A stretch of 64,000 nucleotides of DNA from Diplonema papillatum (lineage: Eukaryota > Euglenozoa > Diplonemea > Diplonemida > Diplonemidae): assembly GCA_030068145.1 (NCBI GenBank), contig JAPJBO010000048.1, forward strand, positions 456,381 to 520,380. The letters run 5' to 3'. The notes under the pieces were generated by a model, which saw only the letters and a program-made list of their open reading frames with translations, was not told where the DNA came from and did not search any database. Position 1 is the stretch's first letter. The number at the start of each line of letters is the position of its first letter. The translations under genes were made by a program, and so were the position numbers. This document shows positions 35,164-46,700 of this stretch, one piece after another.

Positions 35164-35338
35164 GAAATACTTGAGATGGCTGCCAGCTGCGAAAGATCAA
35201 AAGGAGGTAAATGTGTTGTAGCCCGGTTCAGTGGTGGGCGTAAGCGTTTCAACAAAAAAAGACCCCCTTTGTAGTTGTATTGTTTCTCCCCCTCTAGCCT
35301 CCTTCGAAGTAAGCACAAGGCAACCCCTCGAGTATTTC
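35164..35338 (+). mobile_element. MITE-like repeat R2, copy 3
   Basis: It runs from gaaatacttgagatggctgc to cctcgagtatttc and is slightly shortened internally compared with copy 2. Confidence 0.88.
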
Positions 35339-35637
35339 AACGTTGGATCAAGAACTTCGTGAACGAAGTGAGAGAAGTGCTGTATGAACTTATCCGAAGG
35401 ACCAGGCGCGCGGGGGGGTGAACCTGTTGGTCAAGCACGAAACACACGAAGACCAGGAACACGCAGCAACTCCCCTTTCCGTCAACCGTACTTGTTCGCT
35501 GACGGCCTTCCGGGGAGATTGGACCTCAGCAGAGGGATACCTCCCGATTAGCTCTACAAACCGCGGAAAGGCCTCCTCACCACGGCGCCCTCACTCAGCG
35601 GCCCGGCTTTGCAGGTAGCGGTAAACGGACTCCAAAC

Positions 35638-36175
35638 ATACAGGATCAACCTCGAGCACTGGCCGTGAGACTCCAAAAAGAGCTACCAGGCCAGGAGGCA
35701 CGAGGAAGACCCTCCGCGCGAAGACTCCTAGACATACAATGCATCCGAGACGTATCCTTGTCTCCGATACTCGTGTAAACTCGTCATACAAGTTTAGACG
35801 AGAATCCGGCGTTTGCGCTGTATGCCTAGAAGGTCCCTTAAAAGACTCCGAAAAAGACACCAAAGGGGCACCAAAGAGACTTCAAAACGACTCTTAAGGA
35901 TTCCTAAACAGGCCCCTGGAATTGACTCCCAAAAGGACCCCAAAGAGACCCCAATGCGACTTATACCACACGTGCAGGATCAACTGCAAGCACTGGCCCA
36001 AGACAACGACGCCGCCGAGGAGCGCGGCATAAACGCCGAGCTCCGCACCAAAGTAGAGATGCTCGAGAGACAGACAGGCGTCGGCGACCGGCTGCGCATG
36101 GAGCTGGCCGAGGCGAAGGCCCACGCACAGAACCAGGCCAGGAGGCACGAGGAAAGAAGAACACCTCCCGCGTGA
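35638..36175 (+). pseudogene. two decayed partial copies of exon 2 start
   Basis: Copy one (35638-35735) joins ggatcaacctcgagcactgg directly to the later exon piece aggccaggaggcacgagga. Copy two (35970-36175) joins gatcaactgcaagcactggc to the exon sequence of 36638-36785, skipping about 200 bases. Both are followed by the same intron-like tract (agactcctagacacaca..., then repeated aaaagacaccaaa and aaaaggacccc) that precedes the true exon. So the duplicated unit covered intron plus exon. Confidence 0.9.
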
Positions 36176-36401
36176 AGACTCCTAGACACACAGTGCATAC
36201 GAGTCGTATTCTCGTCTCCGGTTCTCGTCTAAACTACGAGTTTAGACGAGAAACCGACCATGCCTGAGGCCCCTTGAAAGACTCTCAAAAAGACACCAAA
36301 ATGACTCCAAAACGACTCTTTAAAGGACCTCTAAAGAGGCCCCTCAAATAGACACCCAAAAGGACCCCGAGACCCCAATAAGACTCCAAACATACATACA
36401 G

Positions 36402-38393
36402 GATCAACTGCGAGCACTGACCCAAGACAAGAAGTCGGCGGAAGACCTGCTGCGCGCGACGCAGGACGAGTGCGCCGCCGAGCGCAACCGCGGGGAGAAG
36501 CTGGCCGCGCACGCTGCGATGCTGCAGGACCAAGTCGAGCGGCTGACGGCGTCGGCCCGCCTGCACGACTACGAGCGGGAGACCGGCAGCGACAACCTGC
36601 ACCGCGCGCTGCAGGACTGCAGCAACGCGCAGAACGACGCCGCCGAGGAGCGCGGCATAAACGCCGAGCTTCGCACCAAAGTAGAGATGCTCGAGAGACA
36701 GACAGGCGACGGCGACCGGCTGCGCATGGAGCTGGCCGAGGCGAAGGCCCACGCACAGAACCAGGCCAGGAGGCACGAGGAGGAACTCCTCCGCGCGAAG
36801 AGCGAGAGGGAGCGAGAAGCCGGCGCGAGGGAAGTGCTCGTCCAGAGCCTGAAAGGCGACGTGGCGCACTTACGGGACGAGTGCACCCACCTGCGGAACT
36901 CCGAAGAAAGGGCCCAGGCCGCTGCGGCCGACGCACAAGCGGCCCTGCAGCGGTCGGAGGCGAAAGTGGACCAGTTGCTGAGGGATCTTTCTGCAGCGTC
37001 GGAGCAGCACGTCGCAGACGTCGCGAGGCTCACCGCCGAGGTCAACGCAAAGAGCCTGTCCGAACGGGAGGCCGACGGGAAGGCGCGCAACCTGCAGCAC
37101 CAGGTCACCGGGCTGCAGAACGACTTGCAGAGGGAGCGGGAAGAGACGAAGACGATGGCGGCGCAGCTGCACACCGCGATCACAGAGCTTCGGGAGTCGA
37201 GGTTGAAGGGTGAAGACCTCTCGTCGTCGCTTGAGGACTTGGCGCGGGAGAAGGCAGACCTCGAGAAAGGGTTGACCCTCGCTCGGATCGACACAAACGG
37301 GCTCCGTTCGGAGCTGTCTCGGTTGACCGCTGAATACACGCAGATGGTCGAGAGGGACGAGCAGGGCGCAGCGAGCCGGGGGAGGGACAGGGACTTCATC
37401 CGGCGGCTTGAATCGCGTGTCTCCGAGTTGGAGGAGGAGTGCAACCGCGCGAAGCGCGAGCTCGCAGAACTCCTACAGCACCAGCACGCCCTCACGACAC
37501 TGCACCACGCGGAGGTGCAGAAGAACATGGAGGAGATCCAGTCGCTGCGGCGGGACCTCGCGAAGATGCAGGAGGCCTGCGGCGTCTGGGAGACCTCCCT
37601 CAACGATACGCAGCGACGCCTGCGCGAGGAGCAGGGCGTGGCGAGCAAGCTGGGGGACGCGCATAGGAGGATTAAGGAGCTCGAAGCGAAGGTGTCCGAG
37701 CTGGAAGGCACGTTTTCGAAGGACGGCCGCCTGGACCAGGCGCACGCGGCGGTGAGCCGCGCCGCGCAGGTGTGCGAAGGCGACATCTGGAGCTACCTGC
37801 AGCAGGTGGAAAAATACGTTTCGGAGGTCGAGCACGCGTGGGGCGGCTTCGGCGAGGCCATGGGCAACCACCTGGAGATCATCCGCGCGCTGCACCACGT
37901 GCACGTCGACTTGGAGTCTACCTGCGCGCGGGCACCGATGGGGACCCTCCCCGCTGCGATCCCCGCGGCGAAGCACCGGTTGAAGACGGTGCTGAACAAC
38001 GCGCTGACCGACGGGGAAAAGCTGTTTTTGAGCACGGTTTGCGAGGGGCAAACGGCGCGGCCGGTCGGGAGTCTGCCGGCGCCGATGGGCGGGAGGGACT
38101 TGCTGGGGAGGCTGCGGGACCTGGCGGCCTCCTGCGGGCAGCTGAGGGCCTGCTTCGAGGCGGTGCCGGGTGGCTCGCACAGATCGCCGCCGCCGAGGTC
38201 GAAGGCGCAGTCGCACCACCACACGGGAGGCACGACGCCTTCCCACGCCGGCAGGTCGAAGATGATGAGCGACGCCACTTCGGGCGCCCTACCGAAAGCG
38301 CCCCCGCCGTCTACCAGGCGACTCATCTGCCCGTCACTGGGCTCGCAGTCCAAACGGCCGAGCACAAGCACCCGGCATTCTAAGGGGCCCTAG
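36402..38393 (+). CDS. coiled-coil protein 2, terminal exon
   Basis: The exon has 663 codons and a TAG stop, in phase 0 from acceptor CATACAG|GAT. Residues 1-450 form a long coiled coil typical of centrosomal or ciliary scaffolds (for example VEMLERQTGDGDRLRMELAE, VAHLRDECTHLRNSEERAQA). About 200 less regular residues follow, with WSYLQQVEKYVSEVEHAWGG and a predicted helical bundle. The end is a Ser/Pro/His-rich tail. I do not recognise an orthologue. A myosin-tail or CEP-like role would be a guess. Codon use is strongly GC-biased, as in the other host exons. Confidence 0.85.
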   Translation, partial: DQLRALTQDKKSAEDLLRATQDECAAERNRGEKLAAHAAMLQDQVERLTASARLHDYERETGSDNLHRALQDCSNAQNDAAEERGINAELRTKVEMLERQTGDGDRLRMELAEAKAHAQNQARRHEEELLRAKSEREREAGAREVLVQSLKGDVAHLRDECTHLRNSEERAQAAAADAQAALQRSEAKVDQLLRDLSAASEQHVADVARLTAEVNAKSLSEREADGKARNLQHQVTGLQNDLQREREETKTMAAQLHTAITELRESRLKGEDLSSSLEDLAREKADLEKGLTLARIDTNGLRSELSRLTAEYTQMVERDEQGAASRGRDRDFIRRLESRVSELEEECNRAKRELAELLQHQHALTTLHHAEVQKNMEEIQSLRRDLAKMQEACGVWETSLNDTQRRLREEQGVASKLGDAHRRIKELEAKVSELEGTFSKDGRLDQAHAAVSRAAQVCEGDIWSYLQQVEKYVSEVEHAWGGFGEAMGNHLEIIRALHHVHVDLESTCARAPMGTLPAAIPAAKHRLKTVLNNALTDGEKLFLSTVCEGQTARPVGSLPAPMGGRDLLGRLRDLAASCGQLRACFEAVPGGSHRSPPPRSKAQSHHHTGGTTPSHAGRSKMMSDATSGALPKAPPPSTRRLICPSLGSQSKRPSTSTRHSKGP

Positions 38394-38498
38394 AGCCTTC
38401 TTAGCAAAATCATGCTGCCGCGTGACCAGTTGACGGCAACACGGTGAATCTGCCATCATGCCGTGAATCCTTTCCCAAGAAGGAAGACGACAGCACAT

Positions 38499-38690
38499 GT
38501 TGAAGACAGTGTTGAACAACGTGCTGACGGTGAGAAGCCGCTGTTTGTGAGTTACACTTTGCGGTAAGCAGTCTACCGGCACCACCACACGGGAGGCACG
38601 ACGCCTTCCCATCCTGCACGCGCACGCCGACAGGTCGAAGATGATGAGCGACGCCACTTCTGTCCTGCCCAAAGCGGAACAGTCGAACCA
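38499..38690 (+). pseudogene. decayed copy of the end of coiled-coil gene 2
   Basis: ttgaagacagtgttgaacaa matches exon positions 37980-38012, and 38580-38672 matches 38213-38300 (caccaccacacgggaggcac, agatgatgagcgacgccact). The sequence between is deleted, and the frame is broken. Confidence 0.88.
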
Positions 38691-40030
38691 AGTCGACCAG
38701 CAGTCTGAGAGATTAGATTTTCAAGCGACGCTCAACTGCTGTCCCGCGAATGCGTTCGACGACCTGACGATTCTGCAATTCCCATTGGCTATCGCGTCTG
38801 GCCGCGGTCTTCATCGTTCCCAGGGCCAAGACGTCCACCGATGAGTGCAATTGGTTCCATCAACCGCTGTGTGCATGAGCCGAGGGGAACAGTCATCTTG
38901 CCTTTCCGATTGCTCGGATTTTCTTGACTTCCTTCATGATCGTGTTCGAGTCCCCCAAGAGCGGCACCGCATCATAGTAGATAGGGCAGAAGGAATCGCA
39001 TTGAAGACGAGGCACGTGGCCACTTGAAGGGAGTCATAGTTCCTCCCGTCGTCTACCCGTGCTCAAGAAAGCGGCACCGTCCCGCTCAAGATCTACGATC
39101 CGTCGCACCCACGTTCCTTTGCTTCGTAGAACCGAGGGCGACCGCCCTCTCCTCGACCCCCTCTTCTTCCTGTATAAACCTCTCGTTCCTTTTTTCCGTA
39201 CTATTTTTTCACCATAGATAGATGGGAATTCCCTGCTTTTTCTTCGGCGCCTGTGACCTTGGGGGTTGCCGTAGCTTAAAGAAAACAAACGCAGGCACAG
39301 CGTGTTGTGGTGGTCGTAGACCACGAATTCCTAGTTTAACCTCCTGGGGCTACTTCACTGTAGCACCCTAGGTGTACTGTACCGCTGCGCGTGCTGCGCT
39401 CTTTCTCCGACGCGAGAGTTTCCGACCGCCTCTTGTGCCCTCTCCTAGCACACCCGTTTGTGTTTATGTTTGACAACTGTTGATTGCCTTCGTCTGTTGT
39501 ATCGAAACCGTAGTATCCAGCGGACCTTGCTTCGTTTTCGGCCGTTCATTCTTTCTCCAGCAGTGGCGCAGACACCTCTAGCATCGTGAATCATCGAAGG
39601 AAGCTCGCAAGCTTCCGAGGAGGAATGCGCCCTGGGACTATGTAGGATGGAAACGTTCCGTTTCGGTTGCCTTCTGTTTGGCGGGTGCATGGCAATACCG
39701 TTTCCTTTCAGCTCAGCCCTAAGGGACGAGAGGTGAGTTGCCAGCTTGTTTTAGTCTTTGGGTGACCTTCGGCCACAGGAATGCGAAAGATAGGCGACGC
39801 GTCGATTCCAGGGCTACTGAACGCGCAGAACCAACTTGACACATTGGCGTCAAAACTGACTGAAAAGAGAGCAGTGATATCTGCTCATTTTGCTCGAGAC
39901 GTTCCACCGTGACAATAACTAAAAATGAGGCACTCACGGCTCGCAGTCCACGCTCTCGTCGTATTCCGGCAACAAACCTGCTCAGAGCTGCCCAAAAAAA
40001 TCTGTAGCTAACACCCTGGTTTAACTCTGA
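38691..40030. other. intergenic
   Basis: No gene is recognised. Confidence 0.45.
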
Positions 40031-40318
40031 AGAAAGAAAATAAAAAGGCCGCTCCTGGTCCAGGAACGTGACGGTCGATGACAGCTTGCAAAGCTTGAGT
40101 CGGAGGCAGCACAGTGCCACAACCCCGTCCGCTCTGCCCTGTGGCTGACCGTCTCGACGAGCTTGTGTTCAGCGCAAGCGTCAAGCCCCAAGGTGCGCGA
40201 CGCCTTGATGCTTTAGTTTGGGAAATCGGTAGCCACTTGACCCGTAGGCCCGTGGCTCTGCAGTACCGCCGAACACGTGAAGCTTGGATCCCGTGTAGCA
40301 GGCTTTCCCTGGTACAGG
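40031..40318 (-). mobile_element. SINE-like element R1, copy B
   Basis: This copy is close to copy A along its length, including the purine-rich tail side (agaaagaaaataaaaagg). Imperfect 14-bp flanks (ggtttaactctgaa and ggtttacctctgaa) may be a target duplication. Confidence 0.85.
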
Positions 40319-40404
40319 TTCAGGTTTACCTCTGAAACAGGGCATTAGCTTCCCCATCGTCCAAATTCCGTCAGCTGACGAATTTGGAAATCCGGGCCAG
40401 GGGG

Positions 40405-40945
40405 TTATGCACTGCAGCGGTTGGGTGAGGTAACTCACCCAAAAAAAAAAAAATCGAAAATCGGGTGGGAGGTTGGGTTGATTTACACTACCTCGGATTG
40501 GGTTGGGCAGGAGTTTGGTGTCTGTAATCTTGGGTTGGCAGAGGTTTTGGGTGTCTGTAGTGGGAAATATTTCTCCTATTCTGAAGGGTGAGACCTATCA
40601 TCAGTAGGCTAGGTGTCTTCTGGAGGAGAACACTGGCTGTAGAAGGTCCTGCCTTAGCCAGGACAGGACATCAGATTCTGAGGCACCATGTACCATGCCG
40701 TCTCCCAGGGGGCGGTGCCCCCAGGACCCCCATAAACTATCTACAAGATTTCGAATTTTCGCCAGAGGCCTGTTACCAGGCATCAGTTTCCGTTACAGGT
40801 TCCGAACAAGACAGAATCTGAAGTGCCATGTACCGTACCGTCTCCCGGGGGGCGGTGCCCCCCGGACCCCCCCTGCATTAAGACTCACCAGAGAAAATGG
40901 GCTTGGTGTCTAGTCTGAAGGATAAAATGGGCTGCATAAGGTCCC
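40405..40945 (+). repeat. dispersed repeat R5, copy 1
   Basis: The stretch from gttatgcact and gtgaggtaactcacccaaaa to gggctgcataaggtcc matches 48065-48597, with short indels. Inside it, a segment with ggcggtgccccc is itself repeated (40680-40740 and 40826-40870). There is no coding sequence. Confidence 0.93.
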
Positions 40946-41794
40946 GATCCGGGCGGCTCAAAAAATAAAAGAAAAAGTGCAAAAAACGACCTTCGATGAA
41001 GTCGTGGGGGTCCGGTGGAGGCGTGGGCTGGCCATCGGTGGGTCGCCGCTGGGCATGGTGGGCTGACTGGCAGAAGTTTGGGTGCTGAGCCGAGTGAGAG
41101 AGTCGAGACTCAGAAGCAGCCCAGAATTCTTGACAGATTCTCTCCGAGTTGACACAAGTGCCTTGTTCCGTGTGATCTCCGGTCTGCATCTACTCGTGCC
41201 AATGATTTACCAGCACACACTATCTGAGTGGTGGATGAATTTGAAATGGGCTGTTGACTTCAGGAGTTCGCACCAGGGGGAGCGGGGCGAGGGTCACACA
41301 GATGGCAAACAGTGCCACCAGTACGTTGGTCGTATGTCTTGCGCGACAAACGGACTGAGAAGTGCTCTCGTTTTTCCTTTTTTTTGAAAAGGAGAATGTC
41401 ATGGGGGGGCCTTCACGTGGCGACGCTGTTGACCGCTCCTTAATTGAGTCGCGGTCGCAACCGCCAGCATGACAGCACCGCCCGGCGAATAGAGCCGCAA
41501 AAGTGGCAAATCGACCGGTGGGTGCTTAGCAGCCAATGGCCGATGGCTGAGTGCACACCTAAGCAGGGCTGCATCCTCGTGTTGTAGCCGTGTTGTGTAT
41601 AAGGCTTCGTGGGGGCCTGGTCAACCACCTCGTCACAAAAGGCGCAAACCTTTCTCGACAGTGATTGGACAGTCGGGATTGCCGGGGGCGGGTCTCCATG
41701 AAGAAGAGAGTTGAAGTATGGCTAAAGATAAAGTGGTGTCACCTGAGGGGGTAATCTCAGGGCCGCCCACGTGACAAGCCGTTAAGCATTGAGT
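40946..41794. other. intergenic
   Basis: No gene is recognised. It precedes the 3' end of LINE copy 1. Confidence 0.45.
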
Positions 41795-41847
41795 TCTTTT
41801 AAGTACATGAACCACATGGATTAGCACGCACTGCCTTGAAAGTCAGG

Positions 41848-43644
41848 TTATCGGATGACGTCGTCACCTGCCATTGCGTCGTCAAGGTCGAGCATTTGTG
41901 GAGCTAGCGGGGTTTGGCTTTCTTGCGATTCCAAAGACTGAGTCGGCGAGTACGAGGGCAGGCAGGAGTGCCCGTTTTCCACTTTCGAGGGCATTGGTGT
42001 GCCCGTGGTCCCCGGTCGTTTCTGAGAGCTGCTTGCCCTCGGAACCTTCTTCTTCCTTCGATGCACCCCTGAGTCGGGTGTGGTCGCCTTCGTCTTCTTC
42101 CGCTTGCGGCCGGCGATCAGGCCTTCCTTCGGGGTGCCGAGCACCCTCTTCTTCAGCGCTGGTCGTTCGCTGGTTCCTGGCGTTGGTGGCGGCCTCTTGG
42201 TCGCCCGTCCGGTCGTCGCCGTCTCCTTTTTCGTTGCCGCGAGCGGCGCTCGCGCCGCTCGCGCCGCTCGCTTTCCTACTGGCGTTTCCCGCTGTACACC
42301 CACCTGGGTGGGTGAGGAGGGCCTCTTCTTCTTGTTGCGTCCGGGGGTTGACTCGACGTTCGGCTTGTTGGACTGGTGGTGGCCGCGGCTGCAACATGCC
42401 GCCGGTCGCCTCTGCGTCAGCGTAGGGAGCCTTTTGCACTCTTGGCAGGTCCCTCTGCCATGCGTGCGGCAGGCATGATGCCCGCTGCGGCAACACGCCG
42501 CCGCCGTCTTGCACTCGCCGCACTTCGTCGTGCTGTGCTCTGTGCACACCGCGATCGGCTGCCCATCGTTCGCGTGGTGATGGTGCCGGCAGCACATCTC
42601 TACCGTGGGAACGTCCCTTCGGACGAGTGCTCTGCACGCCTCACACTTCCCTTTGTGATGGGTCGCGCACGTGACGAGTGCCTTCTCTATACCGACACCC
42701 GGCATATGCACGGGGTCTGGGTGCAGTTGTGGTGGGGCAGGCAGGGCCCACCTCGCCGCTCTCCCGATCGTCCAGTCAGGGTACGTCGGGCACTGCGTCC
42801 CTACATCGCTTCCTTTCACTTGTTCCTCAAGTATCGTCCCCGTGTGTGCCTCGCGAAAGCGTGGCCTGGGCCGTATACCCGATATCCCCGTGATGCCCAT
42901 GAACGACAGCGACGTCGTCGGGCACACCCTCTCTCCTCTCATGCAGCTTCCCAGCCCTTGCTGTGCCGCCAGCTTGTCCAACGCGCTCATCATGCAGCGC
43001 AGGACGTTTCCCCGTTCTCTCACCCCCTTCGGCGCATTCCCGTGCAGCGGCATGCTGAGGCCCGAGAAGAGTTCAAAGTCGATCGCAAGCTCCAGCATTG
43101 ACGCCTGCCCGTTCTCGGTCCATTGCATGTCCGACAGCCACGCTACCAACGCATAAAACGTCGGTAGTCCCCAGGTCTTGTTCCGCTCCCACGTCCATGC
43201 CGGGGCAATCCGCGCGAAGGGGTGGTCAAATTTCTCGGCAGGCATCGCATTCGCTCTCGACCAGGGGGTCGTGGGGTTCCTGGCCACCCAGCCACGTGCT
43301 TCGAGCCCAGCCCGTTCCGCAAGGATTTCAGCCATCATCTCCTGGAGCCGCCTCGAGAATTGGGCATTCTCGGGTACTACCACACCGTGTTCCAGCGTGC
43401 ATCTGGGCCAGTCGGCCCGGTTGGCTGCCATCAGCTCGGCATGTGCCTCTCGTCGCCGTATGTGCGAGTACGCTCCGCAGTCCCAGAATACGTGTTTCTC
43501 GTCCTCGGTGTCGCCGCTTCCACAGTGCTTGCAGCTGGGCGCCTGCGGCTCAGCTCCGGCCTGCCTCATCCGCGACGTGTACTCAGCCGTGTTCACCCCC
43601 CCGCCAACGCTACACGTATAAGCCTCGCGGTGTGCGCGGGACAT
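41848..43644 (-). CDS. LINE protein, C-terminal part, frame-shifted from the RT
   Basis: The frame has 598 codons. It starts after a 7-G run where copy 2 has 8 G, so it is the rest of the same protein. It has a knuckle (CKHCGSGDTEDEKHVFWDC, C-x2-C-x8-H-x4-C), a mid-region of unknown fold, then three Cys/His modules at about codons 333-445: CATHHKGKCEAC..CCRHHHH, CTEHSTTKCGEC..CCRSGHH and CRTHGRGTCQEC..CCSRGHH. A long Lys/Arg/Pro/Thr-rich tail follows, suited to binding nucleic acid. The intervening piece 43593-43877 lies in a third frame. Confidence 0.9.
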   Translation of the reverse strand: MSRAHREAYTCSVGGGVNTAEYTSRMRQAGAEPQAPSCKHCGSGDTEDEKHVFWDCGAYSHIRRREAHAELMAANRADWPRCTLEHGVVVPENAQFSRRLQEMMAEILAERAGLEARGWVARNPTTPWSRANAMPAEKFDHPFARIAPAWTWERNKTWGLPTFYALVAWLSDMQWTENGQASMLELAIDFELFSGLSMPLHGNAPKGVRERGNVLRCMMSALDKLAAQQGLGSCMRGERVCPTTSLSFMGITGISGIRPRPRFREAHTGTILEEQVKGSDVGTQCPTYPDWTIGRAARWALPAPPQLHPDPVHMPGVGIEKALVTCATHHKGKCEACRALVRRDVPTVEMCCRHHHHANDGQPIAVCTEHSTTKCGECKTAAACCRSGHHACRTHGRGTCQECKRLPTLTQRRPAACCSRGHHQSNKPNVESTPGRNKKKRPSSPTQVGVQRETPVGKRAARAARAPLAATKKETATTGRATKRPPPTPGTSERPALKKRVLGTPKEGLIAGRKRKKTKATTPDSGVHRRKKKVPRASSSQKRPGTTGTPMPSKVENGHSCLPSYSPTQSLESQESQTPLAPQMLDLDDAMAGDDVIR

Positions 43645-43797
43645 TCACGCATCCTCCAGAAGGAGTTCGTCCGCTCCAGGTCGGCTCTCTGTATGCCCTC
43701 AAATCCCGGCCGCCTCGCCACCAGTCGGGACCACGTCTTCGCCCTCAAGTCCGCCCTAACTTCATGTCCCCTCTTCGAAGGTGCCGAGGTTAACGGG

Positions 43798-46700
43798 TCA
43801 TATGTTGCACCATTCCTCAGCGTGCGAGACAGGGGCCCGGGTCCCCATACGTGTCCACACTCCTCCATGCTCCTCATCGCCAGTCCAACTGGCCCCAGGT
43901 ATAGGGTGACGACAGCGTTTTACGCGGCGTGCGAGAGGTTGCCACGACTGCTGCCTCTGATGGAGAGCATCCGGGGAAGATACGCATGCTAGGCATGTAC
44001 CGGGATCCGTCAGGTGGCCCTTCTCCTGAAAGTTTAGGACCATCTCCCTCGCGCGCTTCGGGTTGGATCCACCCCAGATCAGTCCCATCACCGACGTCGT
44101 CAGCCGTTTCATCGCCACCTTCGATACCGGCGCGAAAGAGCAGCCTGACAGCGCCGCCGGTAGCACATTCGACTGCACAATCCGGACCCGCTTTTCGTAC
44201 CGGAACGGCGCATGGCGGAGGCCTTCCGCCAGGGCAGCCGCCTTCTCCACCCTCTCCGAGTCGGACCTTTCCGTCCTATTCTTCGCCGTCGAGACTAGGA
44301 CCCCGAGGCACTTGACGGATTTGCTAAACCGCAGCAGCGCATCCACGCTGTGGAGTTTGAGAGTCGACTGATGCCTACGTCTCGTCGAGAACGCGACCGT
44401 CTTCTGGAGGTTTAGCTCCATCCCGGTGAGTGTGCAGAACTCGTCTACTACGTCCACTCCCTTTTGCAGGGCGGCCTCCGACAGCCTGGACAGCAGTGTG
44501 GCGTCGTCCGCGTATGACTTTGGACTCACACCCTCCGCTTCTTTCTTGACCGCTTTCATCACTACCGACAGCAGGGCATTGATGAGTATGACGGATACAG
44601 GGCACCCTTGAAGGATACCGTTGGTCACACTGAACTCCCTGCCCACCCCTAATGGTAGCTTGAAGCGTCTCGCGAGCAGTCTGTAGATAGCCCTCAGCGG
44701 CTTGAGAACCCGATTGTGCAATCCTAAGTCCTCGGCTAAGCGCAGTACTATCTCTCGCGGGACCATGTCGAAGCATTTCCGGAAGTCCAGCGCCACACCG
44801 TAGAGCGGCTCCCCGTCTAACAAGGCGTCCTCCATCTCGAGCCCAATTTCCATCAAGACGTCCTCGATCCGGTGACCCGGTCGAAAGCCTTTCTGTCCTT
44901 CTTCGATCCATTCCTCTTGCCACAGAACTATGTCCGCCAGCCTGCGGCAGGCCCATAAGCGGTACACGGCGGATGTGACGGTTATCGGTCTTGTGTGCAG
45001 CGGGTCTTGACTCTCATCCTTCGGCACCATCGACACCAGCGCAGTTGTCATGCTTGCCGGCCAGTCTCCAGTTGCTTCGACCAGGTTCATGACGTCTGCA
45101 AGTGCATTCAGCAGGGGGAGCGGCAACTCCCGCAGTTCAGCCATACGCCAGCCATCCACCCCTGACGCGCTTTTCTTCGGCTTCTTCCTCAGCAGAATTC
45201 GCAGCTCCTCCCCCGTGATTGTTCCGGCTTCCATCATATGTGGGCCGATGTGATCCTGGAACCGATCCCGAAACGGCTCGTACTCCGGCTCTGGCCCGTC
45301 CTTGTACTTACGCAGGATAGGGTCCCACGCAGTGTTCAGCACCTCGTCCATCTCGTCAACATTTGCAGTCACTCCCGCCCCCTTTCGCAACACCCCCGAC
45401 GGCTCAGCGCGTCCGGCGCAGATGGTTGTCAGACATCGTCTGCTCGCATCGGCCCTCTCGTTCAGCTTGTCTCGGTATTTCGTAAACCTGGCCGCCGATC
45501 CTTCCTTTCCGAGCCTGCTCGTCTCTTCCCGCAATGCCGTGAGAAGCTGCTTCGCCTCCTCATGATCCGGGAATCCTTCTGTCCCTTGGCCATCTTTCAT
45601 GCACGCCTGTGCCAGCCGCCTGCTGTTCTGCCAGCAACGGGATACCTCATGCGGAACTGCCTCCGGCCCGCGCCGTTGCGCAAGGTAGCTGCAGATGCGT
45701 TCCATCCTGTGGATGGCCTTCCGGAGCCGTAGCTGTCTGCTGTTCGCCGCCCCCGACCCGTCGCTCGCAGTGCTTGCCGTGATGCAGACTCTTTTAGGTG
45801 ACGTCTTTATCCCCCGTCCTGTACTTCTTCCCCTTTCTTCCGCAGGGATTCCGAAGGCATCCTGCAAGTACTGCTCACTGACTCGTGACCACTCGAGCCA
45901 GGCCTCTTCCACTCGCTGTGCTGCCAGCCGTTCTGCGAAATCGGAGTTGGCCAGTCTCTGTACGGCTTCCCTGTAAGCTTCTGTGTCCGAGAGGCCCCAC
46001 TTGGGTCCCCCCTCCGTAGAGATTTCCCGCGGTACTTTAAATCGCCACACGATTTGGCGCAGCGCCGCAATGTCCAGGGTCATTGTCACGAGCCGGTGTC
46101 CCGGCACGTTCACCGCGGTGGTGACGCATTGGCGGAAAGCTCCCGTCGTTATTCGGTTGAGGAGTATGCGGTCGATCCTCGTGCCCGATGTCCGGGCGTT
46201 GGTAAAGGTCGGTGGTGGTGGTGTGTCACCGGTACGCGCATGGTGCAGTTCCGCTGCGTCGGACCATCCATTCCTTAGTGCCTTCCGCAGTACAGGGGAC
46301 CGGTCTTCTTCCGTGTTCAGGTCACCCATCACCATTATGGGGACGTCACCGAGGCTATCCGCCGCTGCGAAGAGGATCTTCTCCAGCATGTCCTCACGCT
46401 CCTCGCTCTCCGCCCTCCCGTTTCCGGAAGGGCAGTAGACATTGAACACGTGCACGAACGTGTTGCCGGCCCCTGTTGCTACTACCGTATGGCTCACTCG
46501 GTCCGGGGACCGTATTGCTGCGTGCGAGAGCGCCGTCATCGTATCGTACGCCGGTATCGGTCTCAGTACTAGAGTGGAGAGCCCTCCGTTCGCGGCGTTC
46601 ATCGTCGAGCGACTACCGGAGTTCCTACAGAGTCTTCCGGGTGGTGGCAGACCCCAGTGGCAGCACCATTTCCGCAGGTATTCCTCCGCCTGCACCCGTT

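Larger units (their letters stand above)
34783..36401 (+). other. intron of coiled-coil gene 2
   Basis: The intron runs from GTCTGG to CATACATACAG. It holds MITE-like copy 3 (35164-35338) and two decayed copies of the start of exon 2. Confidence 0.7.
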
